From: Micromonospora zamorensis
Lineage (GTDB): Bacteria; Actinomycetota; Actinomycetes; Mycobacteriales; Micromonosporaceae
Direction: 5' to 3'
Assembly (NCBI RefSeq): GCF_900090275.1
Contig: NZ_LT607755.1
Coordinates: forward strand, 434,001 to 498,000
DNA length: 64,000 bases
The position numbers were made by a program, and so were the translations under genes. The notes under the pieces were generated by a model. It was given only the letters and a program-made list of their open reading frames with translations, had not been told where the DNA came from and made no database searches. Of the stretch, positions 1 through 7,882 are shown piece by piece (positions within the stretch are counted from its first letter, which is position 1; the number at the start of each line of letters is the position of its first letter).

Positions 1-122
1 GCCTGGGCGCTCGGGTCACCGTCGCGGGCGATCAGCGCCCACTCGGTGGCCGGGTCCCGGGCGACGTCGCCGGCCGGCTCTGCCGGACCGGCGGCACCGG
101 TGTCACGCGGGACGGGGATCAC
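1..122 (-). CDS. ECF-type RNA polymerase sigma factor, N-terminal fragment (runs off left edge)
   Basis: The reverse strand reads open from a GTG at 122 to the window edge and ends in TEWALIARDGDPSAQA, which resembles the opening helix of sigma-70 region 2 in ECF sigma factors. An in-frame stop lies upstream of the GTG. Only about 40 residues are visible, so the region 2 DNA-binding and region 4 parts lie outside the window. It is divergent from the CopC-CopD gene, a neighbourhood I remember for SigC-like sigma factors in related actinomycetes. The call is an inference from a short stretch; the start is uncertain because no strong ribosome binding site is seen. Confidence 0.5.
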   Translation of the reverse strand, partial: MIPVPRDTGAAGPAEPAGDVARDPATEWALIARDGDPSAQ

Positions 123-193
123 GAAAAACCAGGTTACGCGGCGCCCGTCGCAGCGTCAGGGTCCTTCGGCCCTTGGATGTTCTGCACCACGTC

Positions 194-207
194 GGGAACT
201 TTTTCCC
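194..207. promoter_or_regulatory. Inverted repeat GGGAA-N4-TTCCC in the sigma/copCD intergenic region
   Basis: A short inverted repeat lies between the divergent sigma-factor fragment and the CopC-CopD gene. One strand contains GGGAAC, which resembles the -35 hexamer used by many ECF sigma factors (GGAAC). It could be part of a promoter recognised by the neighbouring sigma factor, but no convincing -10 element was identified. Confidence 0.25.
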
Positions 208-333
208 AACGCGAGCCGACTACCTGCTCATGACACGCGATCCCTCCCGCGCGGCACTGGCGGCTGAGCAGAGTTGAGCCCTTCGCCCGACTCGGGTCGC
301 CGAGATCCACACCGGTCGGCGACCATGGCTGGC

Positions 334-1989
334 ATGACTGTCGCCCCCCGCCGCTGGTTCGCCCGGCTGGCCGCAGCCGCCGGCCTGCTGGTCACCGTCG
401 TCGCCCTGTTGATCGCGCCGGCCACCTCCGCGAGCGCCCACGCGGTGCTGGAGAGCAGCAGCCCGGCCGCCTCCTCCATCGTGCCGAGCGGGCCGTCCGA
501 GGTGGTGCTGACGTTCAGCGAGTCGGTCCGCAAGGTTCCCGGCAAGATCCGGGTCATCGCGCCCGACGGGGCCCGGGCCGACCGGGGTGAGCCGTCCTTC
601 GCCGGCGGTGTCGTGACCATTCCGGTGGACCCGGCCGGGGGCCGAGGCACCTACCTGGTCAGCTTCCGGGTGATCTCCGCCGACAGCCACCCGGTCTCCG
701 GGGCGTTCACCTACTCGGTCGGCGCACCCTCGACGCCACCCGTCGACTCCGGCTCGGACAGCCGCGCCAACCCGGTGGTGGGTACGGCGGTGAAGGTGGC
801 CCGCTTCCTCGGCTACGCCGGCCTGGTGCTGCTGGTCGGGCCGGCGCTGGTGCTCGCCGCGCTCTGGCCCCGCCGGCTCTCCCGCCGGGGGCCGACCCGC
901 CTGGCGTGGACCGGCCTGGGTCTGGTGGCCGTCGCCACCCTCGCCGACCTGTGGTTGCAGGTGCCCTACACCGCCGGCGGTGGCCTCTTCGACGTCACCG
1001 GCGAGGGTTTCGGCAGCGTGTTCGGCAGCGCCTTCGGCGCCGCCCACCTGGTCCGGCTCGGTCTGCTGGCGGCGTCCGTCTTCCTGCTCCGGCCGCTGCT
1101 GGCCCGACCGACCGGCCGCGCCGACGCGATCATCCTGGCCGTGCTCGGCGGCGCCACCCTGCTGACCTGGCCCCTGGCCGGGCACCCGGCCGCCTCCCCG
1201 GCGCCGGCGGTCTCCGTGGTGGTCGACGCGGTGCACCTGGGCAGCATGGCCGTCTGGCTGGGCGGTCTGCTCATGCTCGCCGGCTTCCTGCTGCGCCAGG
1301 CCGACGAGCGGGAGTTGAGCGCGATCCTGCCGATCTGGTCGCGCTGGGCGGCGCTCGCCGTGTCGGCGCTGCTGCTGGCCGGCACCGTCCAGGCGCTGAT
1401 CGAGGTGGCCACCCCGCAGGCGCTGTTCGACACCACCTACGGGCGGCTGCTGCTCGCCAAGATCGGGCTGTTCGCGCTGGTGATCGCCGTGGCCGCGTAC
1501 TCCCGGCAGTTGGTCCGTCGGCGTGTCGCCGCGCAGCGACCGGCGCCGGTACGCCGGGCGGTCTGGGTGGAGTTGGCCGTCACCGTGGTGGTGCTGGGCC
1601 TGTCCGCCACGCTCGTGCAGACCACGCCCGCCCGCACCGCCGTCGCCGGGCCGTCCAGCACCGAGGCCGGCCTGTTCAGCACCAGGCTGTCCAGCCCGCT
1701 CTACGAGATGCAGATCGAGGTGAGCCCGGCCCAGCGGGGCAACAACTCGGTGCACCTGTACGCGTACGGCAAGGACAACCTGCCGCTGCCGGTCGTGGAG
1801 TGGAAGGCGACTGCCGCGCTGCCCTCGGCCGGGATCGAACCGATCGACGTCCCGCTGCTGCCGTTGACGGACAACCACGCCTACGGCGACATCAGCCTGC
1901 CGGCAGCCGGCGACTGGCAACTGAAGATCACCGCCCGAACGACCGACATCGACCAGGCCACGGTGACCGCCACCGTGCCGATCCGTTAG
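334..1989 (+). CDS. CopC-CopD fusion, copper-binding/copper-transport membrane protein
   Basis: The 551-residue protein starts with a Sec signal peptide (about 1-35) cut before His36, so the mature protein would begin HAVL. The CopC domain (about 36-130) keeps the N-terminal His36 plus the D-x-H pair Asp117/His119, matching the known Cu(II) brace of CopC. After a short linker come about eight hydrophobic segments of a CopD domain (about 150-440), then an extracytoplasmic beta-rich tail (about 450-551). CopC/CopD proteins deliver or import copper. The ATG at 334 is chosen because it gives the cleanest signal peptide; an ATG at 325 and a TTG at 274 are alternatives. It is followed after 17 bases by the YcnI gene and is probably co-transcribed with it. 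Confidence 0.88.
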   Translation: MTVAPRRWFARLAAAAGLLVTVVALLIAPATSASAHAVLESSSPAASSIVPSGPSEVVLTFSESVRKVPGKIRVIAPDGARADRGEPSFAGGVVTIPVDPAGGRGTYLVSFRVISADSHPVSGAFTYSVGAPSTPPVDSGSDSRANPVVGTAVKVARFLGYAGLVLLVGPALVLAALWPRRLSRRGPTRLAWTGLGLVAVATLADLWLQVPYTAGGGLFDVTGEGFGSVFGSAFGAAHLVRLGLLAASVFLLRPLLARPTGRADAIILAVLGGATLLTWPLAGHPAASPAPAVSVVVDAVHLGSMAVWLGGLLMLAGFLLRQADERELSAILPIWSRWAALAVSALLLAGTVQALIEVATPQALFDTTYGRLLLAKIGLFALVIAVAAYSRQLVRRRVAAQRPAPVRRAVWVELAVTVVVLGLSATLVQTTPARTAVAGPSSTEAGLFSTRLSSPLYEMQIEVSPAQRGNNSVHLYAYGKDNLPLPVVEWKATAALPSAGIEPIDVPLLPLTDNHAYGDISLPAAGDWQLKITARTTDIDQATVTATVPIR

Positions 1990-2006
1990 AGAGGTCCGCG
2001 AAACCC

Positions 2007-2747
2007 ATGACCCGAATCCGGCGTACCGCAACCGCCGCTGCCGCACTGGCGTTCACCGCCGCCGCCACCGCTGTGCTCGGCTTCGCCGGACCGGCGTCCG
2101 CCCACGTGACGGTGAACCCGAAGGAGGCGACTCAGGGTGGCTACGCCCGGGTGGCGTTCCGGGTGCCGAACGAGAGTGACACCGCCTCCACCACGAAGCT
2201 GGAGGTGGTCCTCCCGGAGAACGCCCCGGTCGGCTCGGTGTCGACGATGCCGGTCCCCGGTTGGACGGTCGCGACGGAGAAGCGCAAGGTGGACCCGCCG
2301 ATCGAGGTGCACGGCAGCCAGCTCACCGAGGCGGTTTCCAAGATCACCTGGACGGCCACCGGTGACGCGGGGGTGAAGCCGGGCCAGTTCCAGGAGTTCC
2401 CCGTTTCGATGGGGCCGCTGCCGAAGGTCGAGTCGATGGTCTTCAAGACCCTCCAGACCTACTCCGACGGCAACATCTCGCGCTGGATCGACGAGCAGGC
2501 ACCGGGCGGCGAGGAGCCCGAGAGCCCGGCTCCGGTGCTCACCCTGACCGCCGCCGCGCCGGGTGGTTCGGCCGCACCGGCCTCCGCCGCCGCCGTCGCG
2601 GCACCCGACGATGACGACGACGACGAGGACGGCAACGGCCTCGCGGTGGGCCTCGGTGTGGCCGGTCTCGTCGCTGGTCTGGCTGGCCTGGTGCTGGGCG
2701 GGTTGGCGTTCACGCGGACCCGTCGGGAGCCGGTCGCCAAGTCCTGA
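2007..2747 (+). CDS. YcnI family (DUF1775) copper-binding protein with C-terminal membrane anchor
   Basis: A 246-residue exported protein: signal peptide about 1-32, mature N-terminus at His33 (HVTV), a DUF1775 beta-sandwich about 33-175, an acidic/Ala-Pro linker containing a run of Asp residues near 195-203, and one transmembrane helix (about 213-236) followed by a basic tail. In YcnI proteins the mature N-terminal histidine helps bind Cu(II) through a brace. Placed 17 bases after the CopC-CopD gene and before a strong hairpin, it looks like the second gene of a two-gene copper operon. Confidence 0.88.
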   Translation: MTRIRRTATAAAALAFTAAATAVLGFAGPASAHVTVNPKEATQGGYARVAFRVPNESDTASTTKLEVVLPENAPVGSVSTMPVPGWTVATEKRKVDPPIEVHGSQLTEAVSKITWTATGDAGVKPGQFQEFPVSMGPLPKVESMVFKTLQTYSDGNISRWIDEQAPGGEEPESPAPVLTLTAAAPGGSAAPASAAAVAAPDDDDDDEDGNGLAVGLGVAGLVAGLAGLVLGGLAFTRTRREPVAKS

Positions 2748-2761
2748 CCCCCGTCACACCG

Positions 2762-2790
2762 CTGGCCCGCCGGACCATCCGGCGGGCCAG
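2762..2790 (+). terminator. GC-rich hairpin terminator after ycnI-like gene
   Basis: Perfect 13-bp stem (2762-2774 with 2778-2790) and a 3-base loop CCA, starting 14 bases after the YcnI stop. No U-tract follows, as is common in high-GC actinomycetes. Confidence 0.75.
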
Positions 2791-2890
2791 TGCGCTTTCT
2801 GGAGTCGGCACCGCCCGTGCCGTGGATATCCGCTGATCAGACGGTCTGCGTCGGTAAGGTCGGCCGGGTAATTGGCTACGGAGGGGGACG

Positions 2891-3925
2891 GTGCGGATGC
2901 GGTTCGTGCGGATGATCGCCGGAGTGCTGCTGTTGGTCGTGGGGATTCCGGCGTTGTTCGCCGGAGGCGCGCTGTGGCTGGTGACCCGCCACGCCGACCC
3001 CGACGGGGCCTTCGCCGCCCGCTTCGAAACGGTCCGCACGCCCGGTCACGCGGTCGTGGTCACCGACCTCGACCGGTTGCTGCGGCAGGAGGCGCCGTTC
3101 GCGCGTACCGCGCAGACCCGGCTGCGACTGGACGCCCGCACCGCGGACGGCCCGGCCTTCGTCGGGCTGGCGCCCACCGCTGAGGTACGCCGCTGGCTGG
3201 AGTCGGCGCCGCACGCCTCGGTTCGCCGGGTGGCGCTGGCCCAGGGCCCGCTGCCGGTCCGGCTGGACGCGGCCGGTCCGGCCGTGGGCACCCCGACCGC
3301 AGCTGAGGCGGTCACGCCGCTGGGGCGGCCCTTCTGGGTACGCGAGGGGATCGGCTCGCTGGAGTGGAGTGTCGGGGACCTGGCCGGTGAGCCGATGAGC
3401 CTCGTGGTGATGCGCCCCGACGGCGGGGCGGATCTGGCGCTGGACCTGCGCGCCGAGTTGCGCGCCGGGTGGACCGGGCCGGCCACCTGGGGTCTGCTGG
3501 CCGTGGGCGTCCTGCTGGTGGTGTGTGCGGTGCTGCTCCTGCTGCGGCCGCTGCGCCCGCGTGAAGTGATCTTCGTGGTCGAGCCGGATCAGGTGCCGGT
3601 GCTCGCCGGCCGGCTCGGTGTCACCTCGCTGAGTGGCCTGGGCTCCCGGGAGCCGGGCTCGACCCCGCCGTTGCCGGCCGTCCGGCAGCTCACCCCGGTC
3701 GGCTCGGGTGCGGGGGAGCGGCTCCGCTCGGCGATCGGCACCGAACCGTCCCGGCCGGTCACCCTCGCCGACCTGGACGAACCGGCCCGGTTGCCGCGCC
3801 CACCGGAGGTGACGCTGAGTCTCGCGTGGCCGCCGGCCGGTACGGAGGCCACGGACCAGCCGGTGGAGGTCCCGCCGGTGGCGACCCGGCCGGTGGACGC
3901 CCCGCCTGTGGTGCCCGGCCGCTGA
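2891..3925 (+). CDS. Hypothetical membrane protein with two transmembrane helices
   Basis: 344 residues from a GTG start. A first hydrophobic segment (about 8-30) is followed by an extracytoplasmic domain (about 31-195), a second helix (about 197-220), and a Pro/Val/Thr-rich C-terminal tail that should lie in the cytoplasm. No catalytic motif or family is recognised. A GGAGGGGG ribosome binding site at 2880-2887 is only 3 bases from GTG 2891 but 9 bases from ATG 2897, so the ATG two codons later may be the real start. It stands alone between two hairpin terminators. Confidence 0.75.
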   Translation: MRMRFVRMIAGVLLLVVGIPALFAGGALWLVTRHADPDGAFAARFETVRTPGHAVVVTDLDRLLRQEAPFARTAQTRLRLDARTADGPAFVGLAPTAEVRRWLESAPHASVRRVALAQGPLPVRLDAAGPAVGTPTAAEAVTPLGRPFWVREGIGSLEWSVGDLAGEPMSLVVMRPDGGADLALDLRAELRAGWTGPATWGLLAVGVLLVVCAVLLLLRPLRPREVIFVVEPDQVPVLAGRLGVTSLSGLGSREPGSTPPLPAVRQLTPVGSGAGERLRSAIGTEPSRPVTLADLDEPARLPRPPEVTLSLAWPPAGTEATDQPVEVPPVATRPVDAPPVVPGR

Positions 3926-3984
3926 TTACGCGGCCGATGGGATCCGCTGGTGGTGACCCTGGCCGGCGGGGGACGAAACGGCGA

Positions 3985-4017
3985 GTGGCCCTCCGCGCTG
4001 CCGACGCGGAGGGCCAC
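3985..4017. terminator. Bidirectional hairpin terminator
   Basis: Perfect 13-bp stem (3985-3997 with 4005-4017), 7-base loop, lying between the convergent genes ending at 3925 and 4088. Confidence 0.75.
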
Positions 4018-4087
4018 CCTCACCGGGGGATCGGTGCTACCTGAGCGACGCTTGAGGTAGATGAGGTCAGATTAGCGCTGATGGCGG

Positions 4088-5377
4088 CTACTGGGGAGAT
4101 CTGTCCATTTGGCGCGATTTTTCCTCGCGGTGGCCTGAGTCTTCCTCAGCGCGCCGCGCGGGCACCGGTAGGACCACCAGCAGCAGCACGCTGATCAGCA
4201 CGTAGGCGTTCTGCACGACGAAGTCCGCCGGGTTCTCGGTGCGGACCGGTTCCACGCCCCAGGCCTGGAACGTCACCACGCCATAGACGATCACCGCGGT
4301 GATGCCCAGCGCGAGCCCGGCCAACCACCGACGCCGGCGTGCCTCGTCCGGCCGGTCGGCACTCAACGCCGCGTCCGCGAGCAGCACCACCGCCGGAACG
4401 AACCAGTAGATGTGGTGGGTCCAGGTGATCGGGCTGACCAGCGAGCCGACCAGCCCGGTCAGCGTCAGGCCCGTCAACGCGTCACCGGCCCGCGCAGCGC
4501 GGGCGGCCCGCCACAGCCCGTAGACGGCGACCACGGCGACCAACAACAGCCAGAGCAGCTGGTCCGGCTTCGCCGGCGCGGTGAACCGGCTGAGCAGGCC
4601 GAAGAGCGACTGGTTGCCGACGTAGTCGGTGCGCCCCACCCGATCGGTGGCCCACAGTTCGTGCGTCCAGAACCGCCACGAGTCGCTCGGGGCGATCGCC
4701 GCCGCGAGCAGGGTCGCCGCCGCCGCGGTCGCGCTGGCCACCGCCGCAGCCCGCCACCGCCGGGTGGCCAACAGGTACACGATGAAGATGCCGGGAAAGA
4801 GCTTGAGTGCCGTCGCCAGCCCCACGCCCACCCCGGCCCAGCGTCGCGCCTGCGGCACCGCGTACAGCAGGTCGGCCAGGATGAGTACGACCAGCAGCAT
4901 GTTGATCTGACCGAAGGTGATCGTCTCGCGGGTGCTCTCCACAGCCAGCACCAGCAGCACGGCGACGACCAGGGTGAACGTTCGCGGCAGGTGGTGCCGG
5001 TCGATGAGCGGCATCACCACCCACCGGGTGGTCAGCACCACGGCCGCCACCGTGAGCACCGTGAAGATCGTCACGGTGGCGCCGAGTCGCAGCAGACCGA
5101 ACGGCCACAGCAGCAGCGCGCTGAACGGCGGGTACGTGAAGTACAGCTCGCCCTGCACCCGGTCGGGTTGGACGTAGTCGTAGAGCGGGTGGCCGACGCG
5201 CCACCAGTCCATGGCCGACATGTAAATCTTGAGGTCGAAGAAGTTGTGCACGAGGCCGCGCAGGTAGAGCGCCGGCAGCACGGCGACAAGAGCCACCACC
5301 GCGACCAGGCGACGGACCGTACGGCCGCCGGGATCGTCGTCCGTGACGGCGGGCGGTGCGACGGGTTCTGCTGGCAC
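4088..5377 (-). CDS. GT87 family polyprenol-phosphate-dependent mannosyltransferase (DUF2029)
   Basis: A 429-residue polytopic membrane protein with about ten hydrophobic helices. The N-terminal part has DLKIYMSAMDWWRVGHPLYDY followed by YFTYPPFSALLLWPF, the pattern of GT87 alpha-mannosyltransferases, where an early Asp in the first extracytoplasmic loop is catalytic. These enzymes use polyprenol-phosphate-mannose to build lipomannan-like glycolipids or cell-wall glycans on the outer face of the membrane. The start is the GTG at 5377; a TAGGGT -10-like hexamer 6 bases upstream suggests a leaderless message. It is divergent from orn. The exact acceptor cannot be told from sequence. Confidence 0.82.
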   Translation of the reverse strand: MPAEPVAPPAVTDDDPGGRTVRRLVAVVALVAVLPALYLRGLVHNFFDLKIYMSAMDWWRVGHPLYDYVQPDRVQGELYFTYPPFSALLLWPFGLLRLGATVTIFTVLTVAAVVLTTRWVVMPLIDRHHLPRTFTLVVAVLLVLAVESTRETITFGQINMLLVVLILADLLYAVPQARRWAGVGVGLATALKLFPGIFIVYLLATRRWRAAAVASATAAAATLLAAAIAPSDSWRFWTHELWATDRVGRTDYVGNQSLFGLLSRFTAPAKPDQLLWLLLVAVVAVYGLWRAARAARAGDALTGLTLTGLVGSLVSPITWTHHIYWFVPAVVLLADAALSADRPDEARRRRWLAGLALGITAVIVYGVVTFQAWGVEPVRTENPADFVVQNAYVLISVLLLVVLPVPARRAEEDSGHREEKSRQMDRSPQ

Positions 5378-5449
5378 CCCGAAACCCTAGCGGTCCGGTC
5401 GGCCGAGAGCGCGCAGCCGCGGGTCGTGGGCTGCGCGTAGGCTGTCCCG
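5378..5449. promoter_or_regulatory. Compact divergent promoter region with two apparent leaderless starts
   Basis: Only 72 bases separate two GTG starts. TAGGCT at 5438-5443 lies 6 bases before the orn GTG, and TAGGGT (reverse strand, 5384-5389) lies 6 bases before the GT87 GTG, the spacing expected when transcription begins at the start codon. An 8-bp inverted repeat (5411-5418 with 5429-5436) sits between them. No good -35 hexamers are seen. Confidence 0.4.
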
Positions 5450-6040
5450 GTGGCTGATCTCCTTGTCTGGATCGACTGTGAAATGACCGGGTTGGACCTT
5501 GGCAGGGACAAACTGATCGAGGTTGCGGCACTGGTCACCGATCCCGACCTCAATGTGCTGGGTGACGGTGTCGACGTGGTGATCCACGCCGATGAGGCGG
5601 CATTGGAGGCGATGCCGGAGATCGTCCAGACGATGCACGCCAAGTCCGGCCTCACCGAGGAGGTCCGCCGCTCGGCGGTCACCCTCGCCGAGGCGGAGGA
5701 CCTGGTCCTGGACTACGTCCGCACCTTCGTCAAGGATCCGCGTACGGCGCCGTTGTGCGGCAACTCGATCGCCACCGACCGGGGCTTCATCGCCCGGGAC
5801 ATGCCCCGACTCGACGCGCACCTGCACTACCGGCTGATCGACGTGTCGTCGATCAAGGAACTCTGCCGTCGCTGGTACCCGCGGGTGTACTTCGGCCAGC
5901 CGCAGAAGGGCCTCGCGCACCGGGCGCTGGCCGACATCCGGGAGAGCATCCGGGAGTTGGAGTACTACCGGCGTACGGTCTTCGTGCCGCTGCCCGGCCC
6001 GGACGTCGAGACCGCCAAGGCGATCGCCGCCGAACTCTGA
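5450..6040 (+). CDS. orn: Oligoribonuclease
   Basis: A 196-residue DEDDh 3'-5' exoribonuclease that degrades 2-5 nt RNAs and pGpG to mononucleotides in the cytoplasm. All catalytic residues are visible: Asp9 and Glu11 (WIDCEMTG), Asp110 (ATDRGF), His157 and Asp162 ([10 protein letters not shown]). Length is typical for the family (about 180-215). The start is GTG at 5450 without a ribosome binding site, consistent with a leaderless message. The tRNA-His gene follows 112 bases downstream. Confidence 0.97.
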   Translation: MADLLVWIDCEMTGLDLGRDKLIEVAALVTDPDLNVLGDGVDVVIHADEAALEAMPEIVQTMHAKSGLTEEVRRSAVTLAEAEDLVLDYVRTFVKDPRTAPLCGNSIATDRGFIARDMPRLDAHLHYRLIDVSSIKELCRRWYPRVYFGQPQKGLAHRALADIRESIRELEYYRRTVFVPLPGPDVETAKAIAAEL

Positions 6041-6100
6041 TCCGCGGCGGCTCGTACGGGGACCGGGGAACCCGCTGGACGAGGCACGCCGCGATGTGGC

Positions 6101-6106
6101 TATTAT
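6101..6106 (+). promoter_or_regulatory. Candidate -10 element for tRNA-His
   Basis: TATTAT, unusual in this GC-rich context, lies about 47 bases before the mature 5' end of tRNA-His. No clear -35 hexamer is found at 16-18 bases upstream, so the call is weak. Confidence 0.3.
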
Positions 6107-6152
6107 TGGTCCGCACCCCGCCCGGGGCTATCGACCGGGCGACGGCGGCGTG

Positions 6153-6225
6153 GTGGCTGTAGCTCAGTTGGCAGAGCACCGGGTTGTGGTCCCGGTTGTC
6201 GTGGGTTCAATTCCCATCAGTCACC
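6153..6225 (+). tRNA. tRNA-His (anticodon GTG)
   Basis: Full cloverleaf: 7-bp acceptor stem GTGGCTG/CAGTCAC, D-arm GCTC...GAGC, anticodon stem CCGGG/CCCGG with loop TTGTGGT (anticodon GTG at 6186-6188), and T-arm with GTTCAAT. The discriminator is C at 6225, able to pair with G at 6152 (the G-1 identity element of tRNA-His). The CCA end is not fully encoded. Confidence 0.97.
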
Positions 6226-6240
6226 CAGTTGGTTGTGCTG

Positions 6241-6270
6241 CTCAGGCCCCCTCCTCGGAGGGGGCCTGAG
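6241..6270 (+). terminator. Hairpin terminator after tRNA-His
   Basis: Inverted repeat with 14 paired bases (6241-6254 with 6257-6270), 16 bases after the tRNA. Confidence 0.75.
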
Positions 6271-6300
6271 TCGTTCCAGGGGCCCGATAGGGGCATCCAC

Positions 6301-6335
6301 GACGAAGCCCTCTCCGCGTGGGAGAGGGCTTCGTC
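6301..6335 (-). terminator. Hairpin terminator of the first L,D-transpeptidase gene
   Basis: Perfect 15-bp stem (6301-6315 with 6321-6335) with a 5-base loop, just past the stop codon of the minus-strand gene at 6343. Confidence 0.75.
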
Positions 6336-6342
6336 GTTCGGG

Positions 6343-7632
6343 TCAGGCGGTCGGCGTGGGGGACGGGGTGACCGCGCCGTCCGGCGTCGGCGTGGTGTCC
6401 GGGTCCGCGGGAGGCTCGTACGGCAGGGCGCTGCCCTTGACGTATTCGTCCCAGCTCATGTTCCAGTCGGTCCAGCCGTTGCCGTTCTGCAGCTTGCGCT
6501 CGGTGCCCTTGACCGTGATCGGGTCACCGATCTGGGTGTTCTTGAACAGCCAGTCGCCGTTGGCCATCGACACGTTCACGCAACCGTGCGAGACGTTCAC
6601 GCTGCCCTGCTGGCCCTCGGACCAGGGCGCCGCGTGGATGAACTCCCCACCCCAGGTGAGGCGCTGCGCAAAGTCAATCTTGGTGCGGTAGCCCTCTTCC
6701 GGGCCCAGCTCCTCGAACGTGTCGAAGACCGTCTTGCGCAGCTTCTCGATCACGACCATGGTGCCGCTGGACGACGGGGTGCTCTTCTTGCCCAGGCTGA
6801 CGGGGATGGTCTTGATCACGGAGCCGTTGCGGGTCACCGTCATCCGCTTGGTCTTGTTGTCCACCGTCATGACCGTCGCAGCGCCGATCTTGACGTCCAC
6901 GCTGAGGTCGGCGCGGCCGTACCAGCCCTCACCCATCGGCAGACCGCCGGCCTGCACCCGGTAGGAGATCTTGCTGTCGGCCTTCCAGAACTCCTTCGGC
7001 CGGTACCGGATTTCGGTGGGGCTGACCCAGTGCCAGATGCCCTCCTGCGCCGGCGTCGACGTCACCGTCATGCGGCGCTGCACGTCGTCGCGGTAGTCCT
7101 CCGGGATGTTCCGGCTGAACTTCACGATCAGCGGCATGCCGACCCCGACCACCTGGTTGTCGCCGAGGAAGCTCGTCACCCGTACCTGGTTGTTCGGCTT
7201 GGCCATCGTGGTGAAGGTGCTGGTCGCGGTGGCCGGACGGTCGTCGTCGCCGGTGGCGGTGACGGTCGCCGTGTAGGCCGTGCCGTACTCCAGTGCGCCG
7301 GCCGGCAGCCACGTCCTGCCATCTGCCGCGAGGGTGCCCTCGACGGCCTTGCCGGCCGCGTCCTTCAGCTCGACAGCGGTCTTCACGGCGTCCTTGGTGG
7401 TGAAGGTGATGCCGGTGGACGCTGGCACGTCCTTGGCATCGGCCGCCGGTTCGCTGATGGTCGCCGCCGCCTTCGGTGCCGGAGCCTCGTCGCCGCCCTG
7501 CCAGGAGGACGGCTTGCCGCCGTCGCCGTCGGTGCAGGCGGAGGTGAAGGCCAGCGCCACGGCGAGGAGCCCTGCCGCGAACACGCGGCGTCGCCCACCG
7601 CGCCTGATCAGCTGGTCCTGGCTAGCTCGCAT
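6343..7632 (-). CDS. Lipoprotein L,D-transpeptidase (Ig-like domains plus YkuD)
   Basis: 429 residues. A basic N-terminus and hydrophobic stretch end in a lipobox (FTSAC, Cys33). Then come two Ig-like domains (about 65-270) and a YkuD catalytic domain (about 275-395) with the motif SHGCVNVS, catalytic Cys351 and His349. A Pro/Thr-rich tail closes the protein. The layout matches mycobacterial LdtMt2-type enzymes, which form 3-3 cross-links between meso-diaminopimelate residues in peptidoglycan outside the membrane. The ATG at 7632 is preferred over upstream frame extensions because GAGGGA precedes it and the signal peptide begins there. The next gene upstream on the same strand is a paralogue. 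Confidence 0.93.
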   Translation of the reverse strand: MRASQDQLIRRGGRRRVFAAGLLAVALAFTSACTDGDGGKPSSWQGGDEAPAPKAAATISEPAADAKDVPASTGITFTTKDAVKTAVELKDAAGKAVEGTLAADGRTWLPAGALEYGTAYTATVTATGDDDRPATATSTFTTMAKPNNQVRVTSFLGDNQVVGVGMPLIVKFSRNIPEDYRDDVQRRMTVTSTPAQEGIWHWVSPTEIRYRPKEFWKADSKISYRVQAGGLPMGEGWYGRADLSVDVKIGAATVMTVDNKTKRMTVTRNGSVIKTIPVSLGKKSTPSSSGTMVVIEKLRKTVFDTFEELGPEEGYRTKIDFAQRLTWGGEFIHAAPWSEGQQGSVNVSHGCVNVSMANGDWLFKNTQIGDPITVKGTERKLQNGNGWTDWNMSWDEYVKGSALPYEPPADPDTTPTPDGAVTPSPTPTA

Positions 7633-7835
7633 GATTCCCTCACAGTCGTGGTCGCTGCCCCATCGTCTCCTACTGACGCGCCAGAGCCGGCCCCGGTTGC
7701 GGAGGGTGAACCGAAACACGCCGACGATGATGCCGGATTTTTGCTAATATCCGGCGTTTCGTGAGCCTGGCTCGTCTCCGTACCGGGACTGAGGGGTCGC
7801 CGCGGCGTCGTCGCAGCGCGGGAATGCAAGGGTAC

Positions 7836-7866
7836 GCGCCGGCCCGGCCATCGGCAGGGCCGGCGC
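7836..7866 (-). terminator. Hairpin terminator of the second L,D-transpeptidase gene
   Basis: Perfect 10-bp stem (7836-7845 with 7857-7866); the 11-base loop itself contains GCC/GGC pairing. Lies just downstream of the minus-strand stop at 7883. Confidence 0.65.
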
Positions 7867-7882
7867 ATCGATGCCGGGCGGC

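Noticed and set aside
46..267. 73-codon frame on the plus strand at the left edge
   Set aside because: Overlaps the better supported sigma-factor fragment on the other strand and has no family resemblance or start signal.
220..2046. 608-codon open frame on the minus strand opposite the CopC-CopD gene
   Set aside because: Low-complexity Gln/Arg/Gly/His composition typical of antisense frames in high-GC DNA; no domain or ribosome binding site.
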